Positions 1 to 6,359 of a stretch of DNA of 41,954 nt are shown in pieces (position 1 is the stretch's first letter; every line of letters begins with the position of its first letter). The stretch spans positions 1 through 41,954 of the forward strand of contig JAFVGA010000009.1 of assembly GCA_017475235.1 (NCBI GenBank), given 5' to 3'. Made by a program: the position numbers and the translations under genes. The DNA is from Eubacterium sp. Lineage in GTDB: Bacteria; Bacillota; Clostridia; Lachnospirales; Lachnospiraceae. The notes under the pieces were generated by a model. The model was not told where the DNA came from and searched no databases. It worked only from the letters and a program-made list of their open reading frames with translations.

Positions 1-93
1 CGAGCCCCTGGAGGCGGACGCGGGTACCGTTTTGGACAATTAGTGTTTGGGATGGTACTCTTTTTGGTTCACAACGAGGATTATAGGAAATAA
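1..93. other. Window edge: possible gene tail, unassigned
   Basis: The first roughly 30 bases are much more GC-rich than the DNA that follows. Plus-strand frames are open from base 1 to stops at 43, 84 and 93, so a gene entering from the left could end here, which would suit the bidirectional terminator that follows and the converging gtrA gene. One minus frame is also open. None of the short translations resembles a family I recognise. I assign no product. Confidence 0.2.
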
Positions 94-135
94 AAAAGAA
101 GCAGAAATAAGTTTATTTATTTCTGCTTCTTTTTT
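92..135. terminator. Bidirectional intrinsic terminator
   Basis: A perfect 19-bp stem (92-110 pairs with 117-135) closes a 6-nt loop. An A-run on the left and a T-run on the right let it stop transcripts in both directions. It lies 61 bases beyond the stop codon of the minus-strand gtrA gene and would also terminate any gene arriving from the left. Confidence 0.9.
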
Positions 136-144
136 ATTGAGTAT

Positions 145-181
145 GAGACGACTGTCTCCACGAAAGAGACCGTAGGTCTCT
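145..181. repeat. Alternating GAGAC/GTCTC hairpins
   Basis: Four blocks occur in order: GAGAC (145-149), GTCTC (154-158), AGAGACC (165-171) and GGTCTCT (175-181). They can form two tandem hairpins with 4-nt and 3-nt loops, or one long hairpin in which block 1 pairs with block 4 and block 2 with block 3. The element sits in the 3' untranslated region of gtrA, before the terminator. Function unknown. Confidence 0.6.
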
Positions 182-195
182 GAGTGTCCTCGTTG

Positions 196-663
196 TTAAT
201 CTTTCTTATTCTTAAATATTACCAACTTGCTAAATACATAATTAAATATAATTACGAATACACTTACAATAATTACTGCCCACATGCCTTCGACGCCGAA
301 CAGCGTTTGGTCGAGTCCGATGCTGACAAGGAATGGTGTACCAAATACTTCCAAGAGGCCAGTTAGAGCACGAGCTCCAACGAAACTAATTAGTTCTCTC
401 CAAAATACCTTTGGTGCCCACGATTTGCTTTCGAAAACCCAAACTTTGTTTGTGAAGAAAGCAAATAGTACGGCTACAACCCAGGCAATCAGCTTGGCTA
501 CGCCAATATAAATTGTCTTGTCCGAGATGAAAGCAGCTAATGGTTTAACACATATTGCATAAACAACTAAGTTTACTAGTGTGGTTAATACACCCATTAT
601 GATGTATAGAATTACCTCTTTATTGAAGATGTATTTTTTAAGCAAGTCGATAAACTTTTTCAT
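196..663 (-). CDS. GtrA family membrane protein
   Basis: A 155-residue protein with four hydrophobic stretches (about 17-38, 53-70, 91-115, 127-148), the usual size and topology of GtrA proteins. Family hallmarks are visible: TNKVWVF at 71-77 and NYVFSKLVIFK at 141-151. GtrA-like proteins are thought to help move polyprenyl-phosphate-linked sugars across the membrane for extracytoplasmic glycosylation of O-antigen or teichoic acids. The start codon overlaps the stop of the upstream gene by one base (TAATG), so the two are probably translationally coupled. Family assignment is firm; the sugar carried is unknown. A second GtrA gene lies at 27518-28054. Confidence 0.85.
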   Translation of the reverse strand: MKKFIDLLKKYIFNKEVILYIIMGVLTTLVNLVVYAICVKPLAAFISDKTIYIGVAKLIAWVVAVLFAFFTNKVWVFESKSWAPKVFWRELISFVGARALTGLLEVFGTPFLVSIGLDQTLFGVEGMWAVIIVSVFVIIFNYVFSKLVIFKNKKD

Positions 664-1361
664 TATTTCTTACCAAAATCCCTACCAACTGATTCGTAGC
701 TAACAATTAGTCCGCTGTTTGGACTATAGTTTAGACTAAGGATAGTCTGCTTGTCAGGATTCTTGTTATCTGTTCTCCAACGCTCAATCCATGAATCATT
801 AGAGTACTTAACATAGCTAGTTGGCTTTCCGTATTTATTATTTAAATAATCTCTAACTTTCTTCTGATCCTTTTTACTGATGTCTCCAAGTTGTATGCGC
901 ATGTCAAACAATCTCTTCTTTTTGAAAACATATTGTAGTAAAGAACCTTTGCTTGTATCTGCTGGCTTAACGCTGAAGAACTTTGCTTTAGGTGAGAAAG
1001 TATAAGTTAAGTAAGTATAGCCATCTTTAGTTGATGCTTCTGATGGGTTGTCCAAAGTATCTTCCTGCTTCTTTTCGAAAGCCTTAACTGCCTTCAATTT
1101 GTCGCCGAAATCTACGTCACGAACTTTAATCTTAATTTTTTTAGTAGCAGAATCAGATCCCTTTGTCTCTACCATGTTAATAGTAGCAGGGATTTGTCCG
1201 CTGTTTTTCTTTTCAGCAGTCTTGTTTCCAAACCATCCCAAAGACAAGCCAACAATTACAAATGCAGCAACTAGCGCCACAATAACAACTGTTGAAATGA
1301 TAATAATTTTTTTGTTACTTTCTTTTGGCTCAGGAGCCTGTGTGTTGTTAACGTTATCCAT
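663..1361 (-). CDS. Membrane-anchored protein, unknown function
   Basis: A 232-residue protein beginning MDNVNN. An upstream in-frame ATG at 1397 exists, but the ATG at 1361 has a strong GGGAGG site 5 bases away, so I use it. Residues 1-17 are polar, 18-41 form one transmembrane helix, and the rest is a Lys-rich, presumably extracytoplasmic domain with mixed alpha/beta character. No cysteines, lipobox or catalytic motif stand out, and I do not recognise the family. It is the first gene of a two-gene operon with gtrA (TAATG overlap), which hints at a role at the envelope. That link is inference from position only. Confidence 0.7.
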   Translation of the reverse strand: MDNVNNTQAPEPKESNKKIIIISTVVIVALVAAFVIVGLSLGWFGNKTAEKKNSGQIPATINMVETKGSDSATKKIKIKVRDVDFGDKLKAVKAFEKKQEDTLDNPSEASTKDGYTYLTYTFSPKAKFFSVKPADTSKGSLLQYVFKKKRLFDMRIQLGDISKKDQKKVRDYLNNKYGKPTSYVKYSNDSWIERWRTDNKNPDKQTILSLNYSPNSGLIVSYESVGRDFGKK

Positions 1362-1396
1362 AATTACCTCCCGTAACTTATAATTTACTATCGACA

Positions 1397-1402
1397 ATTA
1401 TA
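1397..1402 (-). promoter_or_regulatory. Likely -10 box of minus operon
   Basis: TATAAT on the minus strand, ending 35 bases before the ATG at 1361. No good -35 hexamer is seen at 16-18 bases, so only the -10 element is called. Confidence 0.4.
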
Positions 1403-1446
1403 TCATTTTAGACTCCAAATATAAAGGAACAAAATGTGAAAAAAGT

Positions 1447-1474
1447 TTGAATTCTAAAATGGATTTGATAGAAT
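1447..1474 (+). promoter_or_regulatory. Putative sigma-A promoter for ATP-grasp operon
   Basis: TTGAAT (1447-1452), 16-base spacer, TAGAAT (1469-1474). It is followed by an AAAGAGGT ribosome binding site and the ATG at 1505. Each box differs by one base from consensus. Confidence 0.45.
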
Positions 1475-1504
1475 TAAAAGCAAAGAAAAACGAAAGAGGT
1501 ACGA

Positions 1505-2380
1505 ATGAAACAAGGCTGGTTAATCGTAAATGGCTTTCTAGAAAGCCCTAAATTCGGGGAAATTTACAAATGGATATTAGAGAAGTCCGCGTCGAAGAAC
1601 GTGACTCTTCGCAAACTCACAAACGATCAAGCAACATCAATCTTGCCAATCAGTACGGGAGAGACCGACTGGAAGGCAAAACCAGATTTTGTATTGTTCT
1701 GGGACAAAGATGTGAAACTTGCTCGCATGTTAGAAGCAGAGGGCTTCAAAGTGTTCAACAGCGCAGATGCGATAGAGGCGTGCGACGATAAATCTTTGAC
1801 GTTTATCAAGTTGAAAGACACTGACATTCCAATGCCAGTTACTTTCAATGCGCCATTATGTTTTGAATCAAAATATCCAGACTACACATTCCTACTTCAA
1901 ATGGAAAACAAAATTGGATATCCAATGATTATAAAGAAAAACGAAGGATCTTTTGGCAATGAAGTTTTCTTGGCCAAGGACTTTAACGAGGCCGCAGGAA
2001 TTGTGGAATCGTTAGGACCAAATTCGTTTATCATTCAAGAATATATCGAGGCATCAAAAGGAAAGAGCGCGAGACTTCAGGTGGTTGGAGATGAAGTGAT
2101 AACCGCCATGAAACTTACAAACGAAGAAGATTTCAAGTCAAACGTGACGGGCGGTGGAAGTATGGAAAAATATGAGCCAACCGACCAAGAAAAAGAGATT
2201 GCACTTAAGGCTTGCAAAAAACTTGGACTTGATTTTGCGGGCGTAGATATTATATGGAAGGAAAATGGCGAACCACTTCTATGTGAGATTAATTCGAATG
2301 CGCATTTCAAAAATATTTTTGATTGCACGGGAGTGGATGCGGCAGAAGCGATAATAGATTATATTTTAGAGAAGATTTAA
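1505..2380 (+). CDS. RimK-like ATP-grasp ligase 1
   Basis: A 291-residue ATP-grasp enzyme of the RimK/LysX/D-Ala-D-Ala ligase type, which joins a carboxylate (activated as acyl phosphate) to an amine. Residues 1-100 look like the N-terminal substrate domain. The ATP-grasp fold follows, with a lysine/glycine-rich nucleotide loop at 144-152 (KKNEGSFGN), IIQEYIE at 176-182, ARLQVVGDEV at 189-198, a Gly-rich turn at 214-218, FAGVDII at 244-250 and the metal-binding CEINSN at 260-265. The closest named families add amino acids to proteins, carrier proteins or small molecules; the substrate cannot be read here. A paralogue starts two bases after its stop codon, so the pair is certainly co-transcribed and may act in sequence. 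Confidence 0.8.
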   Translation: MKQGWLIVNGFLESPKFGEIYKWILEKSASKNVTLRKLTNDQATSILPISTGETDWKAKPDFVLFWDKDVKLARMLEAEGFKVFNSADAIEACDDKSLTFIKLKDTDIPMPVTFNAPLCFESKYPDYTFLLQMENKIGYPMIIKKNEGSFGNEVFLAKDFNEAAGIVESLGPNSFIIQEYIEASKGKSARLQVVGDEVITAMKLTNEEDFKSNVTGGGSMEKYEPTDQEKEIALKACKKLGLDFAGVDIIWKENGEPLLCEINSNAHFKNIFDCTGVDAAEAIIDYILEKI

Positions 2381-2381
2381 G

Positions 2382-3140
2382 ATGAAGGGCTGGATTATTT
2401 ACGAGAAAAAAGATGCGGAGAAGAACATCGCATTTATAAGTAGGTTGTCGGCGGAGCTAGCGAAGTACGATATCGAGGCAAAGCTAGTTTTTTTGGATAG
2501 CGAGCCTAAAAAAGAAACCCCTTCGTTTGCAATTAACAGAAGTAGAGACCATAAGATTGCGGAGAGGCTAGAGCACAAGGGAGTCAAGGTCTTTAACGAG
2601 AGCGCGTTAACTAAACTTGCCAACGACAAACGAAAAATGTGGGAGTTCTTCGAAGGCAAAGTCCCTCAAATGAAATTGGTAAGCGACTATCCATTCGTAA
2701 TTAAGAGTCTGGATGGCCACGGAGGCGGCGAAGTTTTCATGGTTAACTCGCGAGAGGAAGAAGACAAGGCGGTACTTGCCCTTGGAACAAAAGATTACAT
2801 CAAGCAAGAGGTCTGCTCAGACTTAGGAAAAGACAAAAGAGTTTATGTGGTTGGAAATGAAGTGATAGCAGCAGTCTTAAGAGAGTCAGAAGACTTTAGA
2901 AGTAACTATTCACTTGGTGGAAAAGCAACAGCCACAGAATTAACAGAAAAAGAGTTGGAGATTGTTGAAAAGATTACAAGAATCATCAACATTGATTATG
3001 CAGGGATAGATTTGATTTATCATAATGGTGAGCCTGTATTCAATGAGATAGAAGACCCTGTTGGAGCAAGAATGCTTTACGAAAACACAGACATTGATAT
3101 AGTAGAAATTTTTGTAAAATATATTATAGATAATTTATAA
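2382..3140 (+). CDS. RimK-like ATP-grasp ligase 2 (divergent)
   Basis: A 252-residue paralogue of the preceding gene, starting one base after its stop. It keeps the MKGWIIY-type opening, a glycine loop GHGGGEVF (112-119), the KQEVCSD segment (141-147), KRVYVVGNEV (152-161), DYAGIDLIYH (205-214) and a C-terminal metal site. The metal-site motif reads NEIED (221-225): the Asn of the usual E-x-N is replaced by Glu, unlike CEINSN in the neighbour. The N-terminal domain is also about 30 residues shorter. It could have altered metal use or a different substrate, or act as a partner of ligase 1. ATP-grasp membership is firm; activity is inference. Confidence 0.75.
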   Translation: MKGWIIYEKKDAEKNIAFISRLSAELAKYDIEAKLVFLDSEPKKETPSFAINRSRDHKIAERLEHKGVKVFNESALTKLANDKRKMWEFFEGKVPQMKLVSDYPFVIKSLDGHGGGEVFMVNSREEEDKAVLALGTKDYIKQEVCSDLGKDKRVYVVGNEVIAAVLRESEDFRSNYSLGGKATATELTEKELEIVEKITRIINIDYAGIDLIYHNGEPVFNEIEDPVGARMLYENTDIDIVEIFVKYIIDNL

Positions 3141-3148
3141 GGAAGAAA

Positions 3149-3703
3149 ATGAACACATTTAAGAAACTGTTTGGACATATTCATACAATTATACGCCATA
3201 GGCACAAGGTTATTCGCAATTGTGCGAGGGCTGGAATTCTTGGACAAGGCTTGAAGCATGATTTGTCGAAGTTTTCGCCCACAGAGTTTGTACCAGGCGT
3301 AAAATACTACACGGGAGATCGAAGCCCGAACGAGGGCGAGAGAAGAGACATTGGTTGCTCGAAAGCTTGGATTCATCACAAGGGAAGAAACAAGCATCAC
3401 TATGAGTACTGGCAAGACATAAATACCACAACACACGAGTACGATTTTATGCCAATGCCATATAGATATTTGGCGGAGATGTTTTGTGATAGAGTGGCGG
3501 CTAGCAAAGTCTACCGCGGCAAAGACTACAAAGACAACGACCCTCTTGTATATTTTAACGGAGGCCACGCCAAAGAAATGATGGCGCCAGAGACTGCTAG
3601 AGATTTGGAAGAGCTGTTAACGATGCTAGCAGAAAAAGGCGAGAAAGAAACATTTAAATATTTAAAAACGGAAATAAAAAGGAGAAAGAAAAATGAAAGA
3701 TGA
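3149..3703 (+). CDS. DUF5662 family protein
   Basis: A 184-residue soluble protein that I recognise as DUF5662, found in many Firmicutes and their phages. Conserved stretches include HRHKV near residue 17, QGLKHDLSKFSP (33-44), KYYTGDRSPNEGE (52-64), the His-rich WIHHKGRNKHHYEYW (74-88) and FCDRVAASK (112-120). The KHDLSK and HHKGRNKHH segments give several closely spaced His/Asp residues that could bind a metal, as in HD-type hydrolases, but no activity is established to my knowledge. It starts 8 bases after ligase 2 with a GGAAGAAA site, and its last codons overlap the HIT gene by 11 bases, so it belongs to the same operon. Confidence 0.75.
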   Translation: MNTFKKLFGHIHTIIRHRHKVIRNCARAGILGQGLKHDLSKFSPTEFVPGVKYYTGDRSPNEGERRDIGCSKAWIHHKGRNKHHYEYWQDINTTTHEYDFMPMPYRYLAEMFCDRVAASKVYRGKDYKDNDPLVYFNGGHAKEMMAPETARDLEELLTMLAEKGEKETFKYLKTEIKRRKKNER

Positions 3704-4103
3704 TTGTATTTTTTGTAAATTAGCAAACGGAGTATTTGAGACAAACACATTATATGAAGATGACCAGTTCAGAGTAATCTTCGACGCATCACCTGCCACA
3801 AAGGGACATGTTTTGGTAATCCCAAAAGAGCACTATGCAAATGTATTTGAGATTCCAGAAGATTTATTGGCAGACGGATATAAAGTTGCAAAGAAAGTTG
3901 CCACAGCTCTAAAAGAAGTAACGGGATGCGACGGGATAAACATCTTACAGAATAACGGCGAAGTAGCAGGACAGACAGTCTTCCACTTACACATCCATAT
4001 CATCCCACACTACGAAAAAGGCGAAATGATACAGTGGACTCCAGGCGAGCTGGACGAAGCAGCCGTTCAAGACATCATTGCCCGCGCAAGTGGATTAATT
4101 TGA
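3693..4103 (+). CDS. HIT family nucleotide-binding hydrolase
   Basis: A 136-residue histidine-triad protein of the HinT branch, which hydrolyses nucleoside phosphoramidates and aminoacyl-adenylates. The catalytic triad reads HLHIHIIPH (98-106), with the central His100 as nucleophile. CIFCK (5-9) gives two cysteines of the structural zinc site often present in bacterial HIT proteins. The conserved GHVLVIPKEHY (38-48) is also present. The full family length is kept. The start lies inside the preceding gene (11-base overlap) behind an AAAGGAGAAAG site. Co-transcription with two ATP-grasp ligases is suggestive, since HinT enzymes can clear adenylated by-products; that link is inference. Confidence 0.9.
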   Translation: MKDDCIFCKLANGVFETNTLYEDDQFRVIFDASPATKGHVLVIPKEHYANVFEIPEDLLADGYKVAKKVATALKEVTGCDGINILQNNGEVAGQTVFHLHIHIIPHYEKGEMIQWTPGELDEAAVQDIIARASGLI

Positions 4104-4220
4104 AATAGTAATTGATAAAAATATAAACAAAAAGAAGGTGGGGTAGAACGATTGTTAGTGAAATCCCACCTTCTTTTTGTTTATGATAATTATTTGTAAA
4201 ACTATTTCAAATTAATCCAC
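4090..4220. repeat. 20-bp inverted repeat in gene tails around copy A
   Basis: Bases 4090-4109 are the exact reverse complement of 4201-4220. The left arm contains the last codons and stop of the HIT gene; the right arm contains the last codons and stop of the converging DUF6273 gene. Unpaired segments of 13 and 16 bases separate these arms from the terminator stem. Confidence 0.9.
4123..4184. terminator. Bidirectional terminator with conserved loop (copy A)
   Basis: Arms 4123-4143 and 4164-4184 form a 21-bp stem (one G.U pair at the loop end) with A- and T-runs on the two sides, between converging genes. The 20-nt loop contains AACGATTGTTAGTG at 4147-4160, exactly the same 14 bases as in the terminator at 12527-12584, although the stems differ. 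Confidence 0.9.
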
Positions 4221-5281
4221 ATACATGGTCGCATGCTGATGTACTGATCCGCAACTGGATATCCAGCTTCTTTAACTTGTCCATGAGAAACAAATTGCGC
4301 TTCTCTCTGTGTTTCGCCAGGACCTATTAACCAATAGTCCCAACTAAACTCGCCCAAGTCTTCCTCGTATTTATAGACTTGTTTGCCGTTAAGCATGAAC
4401 AATTTATCGTTAGTAGTAGCACCTTTTGTTCCAAACTTCTTGTTATCTTTAACCACAACCTTAGTTGTAAGAATCTTATCCTTCATTCCGTCTGTGAACG
4501 TATCATCCATAAAATCAGAATTCAAATAATCTCTTATTGAGCTAGTTTTCCATGTGACATTAGTGTCCTTCTCATTGTAAGGAATCTCATCCACTGGCTT
4601 AACCTTAATGAGGAATGCTTTGTTGCCATATTTTTCGGCCACAACCCAGTGGGCTTCGCCAAATAACACATCGCCATGTTTTTTAGTCTTCTTTAAAATT
4701 TGGATTTCTGCTTTAGCTAGCTTTTCGCCGCTGTCTTTGTAGTCACGAATATCTCTAAACGCTTTCTTCGCAGCTTCAAAATCTTTTTCTTTAAGCTTTT
4801 CGCAAGCATGCTTGTATCTGTTATCTAAGTATCTCTTCTCACTATCCTTGTAATCCTTTAAATGAAGAAACATCTTGTAAGCTTTCTCGTGGTTTCCAAT
4901 GCTCTCGTAGAAAGTTGACCTTAGGTATGCGCCGTGATCAAACATTCTAGTATAGAAGAAACCTAAAATACCAATAATAACTAAAACGGCAACAACTCTT
5001 ATAATCCATACAGATGCCTTGCCTGATTTCTTTGAATCCAAAGGATTCTTTGGAGCAGGCGGAAGGTTGTCCTCCATCTTAGAATACTTCTCAGCTTCTT
5101 CCTTACATTTAGTCGCCATAGCAGAAGAGTCGGAGAAATCTCCCAACGCTTCAAATCTTTTGGCTGCTCTCTTAAGAGTTTTTGCCTTGTCAGAATTCTT
5201 CTTTAAACAATCTAGAGAATTCACCAAGACTTTCGCCTTATCATATTGTTGCTGTAATTCAGTTTCGTTTAATTCAGCCAT
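4202..5281 (-). CDS. DUF6273-type membrane protein with helical repeats
   Basis: A 359-residue protein with a cytoplasmic N-terminus, one transmembrane helix (about 91-110) and a large outer domain. Short helical repeats with a D(F/Y)xDS core occur before and after the helix: near 48-53, 142-147 and 179-184 (GDFSDS, KDYKDS, RDYKDS), the style of Sel1/TPR-like repeats seen in Clostridia proteins. Residues from about 205 carry the W-K-T-S-x-I-R-x-(Y/W)-L-N pattern of DUF6273, a domain of unknown role that resembles lectin/FGE-type folds. The start has a GGGAGGATG site and lies 15 bases after murG, in the LCP-murG operon. A cell-envelope role is inferred from that position. Confidence 0.7.
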   Translation of the reverse strand: MAELNETELQQQYDKAKVLVNSLDCLKKNSDKAKTLKRAAKRFEALGDFSDSSAMATKCKEEAEKYSKMEDNLPPAPKNPLDSKKSGKASVWIIRVVAVLVIIGILGFFYTRMFDHGAYLRSTFYESIGNHEKAYKMFLHLKDYKDSEKRYLDNRYKHACEKLKEKDFEAAKKAFRDIRDYKDSGEKLAKAEIQILKKTKKHGDVLFGEAHWVVAEKYGNKAFLIKVKPVDEIPYNEKDTNVTWKTSSIRDYLNSDFMDDTFTDGMKDKILTTKVVVKDNKKFGTKGATTNDKLFMLNGKQVYKYEEDLGEFSWDYWLIGPGETQREAQFVSHGQVKEAGYPVADQYISMRPCMWINLK

Positions 5282-5296
5282 AACATCCTCCCTAAA

Positions 5297-6358
5297 TTAC
5301 TTAGCCAATTCTTTTATAGTATCAACAATTGCATCTACGCCGCCTCTAAAATTAGAAGTTTTCATAGTTTCTATGTATTTATCCTTGTTTGCGTAGAGTT
5401 CGTTCACTTTATTTACTAAATCTTCGCCAGTGGCGCCGTCCTCTTCCAAGACCACACTAAATCGCTGCTTTTCGAAAGACTTAGCGTTAAGAATTTGATC
5501 GCCCCTGCTAGCAGCCGCCGACAAAGGAATCAAAATATTAGGCTTCGCCAAAGCAACTATCTCAAAGATTGAGTTGGCGCCAGCTCTTGAAATAATCAAG
5601 TCGGCCATAGCAAAGAAATCTTTCATTTCTTCTTTAATATATTCAAACTGTGCATAACCTGGTGTGTTTTTCAAAGTCTCGTCTAATTTGCCTTCTCCAC
5701 ATAGGTGCGCAACATTATAATTCTTAAGTAGTTCAGGAAGAGCATCTCTAACAAGTTTGTTAACATTTTCGGCACCAAGACTTCCGCCAGTAACCATAAT
5801 GATTGGTTTGTCGTCTGTGAAACCACACATCTTCTTGGCAACTTCTGGATTTCCCTCAAATAATTCTGCTCTGAGAGGAGAGCCAGTGTATTTGCCTTTT
5901 GAACCCAAGTGTTTTGCAGTCTCTGGGAAAGAGTAGCAAACCACACTAGTTTTCTTTAGAGACAACTTGTTAGCTAAACCTGGTGTGATATCTGATTCAT
6001 GACTAATCACAGGGATTCCATACTTTGCTGCAGCATACACTACAGGAACAGTTACGAAACCACCTTTGGAGAAGACCACGTCAGGTTTGAACTTTTTGAT
6101 AACTCTCTTTGCCTGAAAATAACCTTTCACAATCTTGAAAGGATCTATAAAGTTTTGAAGACTGAAATATCTTCTCAACTTACCAGAAGAGATGCCAGCA
6201 TAATCTAAGCCAGCATCCTCTACTAATTGTTTTTCCATGCCCTTTTTAGAGCCAATATATTTAATTTCGAAATCGGCAGCCTTTAACTCTGGAACTAGCG
6301 CAATGTTTGGTGTAACGTGCCCAGCGGTTCCGCCGCCTGTCAAAATGATTTTCTTCAT
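5297..6358 (-). CDS. murG: MurG, lipid II-forming GlcNAc transferase
   Basis: A 353-residue GT28-family enzyme that transfers GlcNAc from UDP-GlcNAc to lipid I at the inner membrane face, making lipid II. The N-terminal GGGTAGHVTPN loop (8-18), the HESDITPGLANK segment (120-131, matching the HE-x-N region of MurG), the GGSLGAENVN turn (191-200) and the C-terminal donor-site motif SRAGANSIFE (near 263-272) are all present. Length is normal. It sits outside a division-cell-wall cluster, between an LCP ligase and a DUF6273 membrane protein, with only one base between the upstream stop and its ATG, so translation is coupled. A second dcw-located MurG could exist elsewhere in the genome. Confidence 0.92.
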   Translation of the reverse strand: MKKIILTGGGTAGHVTPNIALVPELKAADFEIKYIGSKKGMEKQLVEDAGLDYAGISSGKLRRYFSLQNFIDPFKIVKGYFQAKRVIKKFKPDVVFSKGGFVTVPVVYAAAKYGIPVISHESDITPGLANKLSLKKTSVVCYSFPETAKHLGSKGKYTGSPLRAELFEGNPEVAKKMCGFTDDKPIIMVTGGSLGAENVNKLVRDALPELLKNYNVAHLCGEGKLDETLKNTPGYAQFEYIKEEMKDFFAMADLIISRAGANSIFEIVALAKPNILIPLSAAASRGDQILNAKSFEKQRFSVVLEEDGATGEDLVNKVNELYANKDKYIETMKTSNFRGGVDAIVDTIKELAK

Positions 6359-6359
6359 A

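Larger units (their letters stand above)
71..196. repeat. Outer inverted repeat around terminator
   Basis: ACAACGAGGA at 71-80 is the exact reverse complement of TCCTCGTTGT at 187-196. The arms enclose the terminator and the GAGAC hairpins; the right arm touches the gtrA stop codon. It resembles the flanking arms at two other convergent terminators in the window (4090-4220 and 12501-12614). Confidence 0.6.

Noticed and set aside
145-180. GAGACG, GAGACC and GGTCTC resemble type IIS restriction sites, as in a cloning scar.
   Set aside because: The sites fall out of the palindromic block pattern, no vector-like sequence adjoins, and the flanks are ordinary AT-rich chromosomal DNA.
1048-1383. 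A plus-strand ORF opposite the membrane-anchored protein gene.
   Set aside because: It is a shadow frame without a ribosome site; the minus-strand frame has a strong site, a promoter-like -10 and coupling to gtrA.
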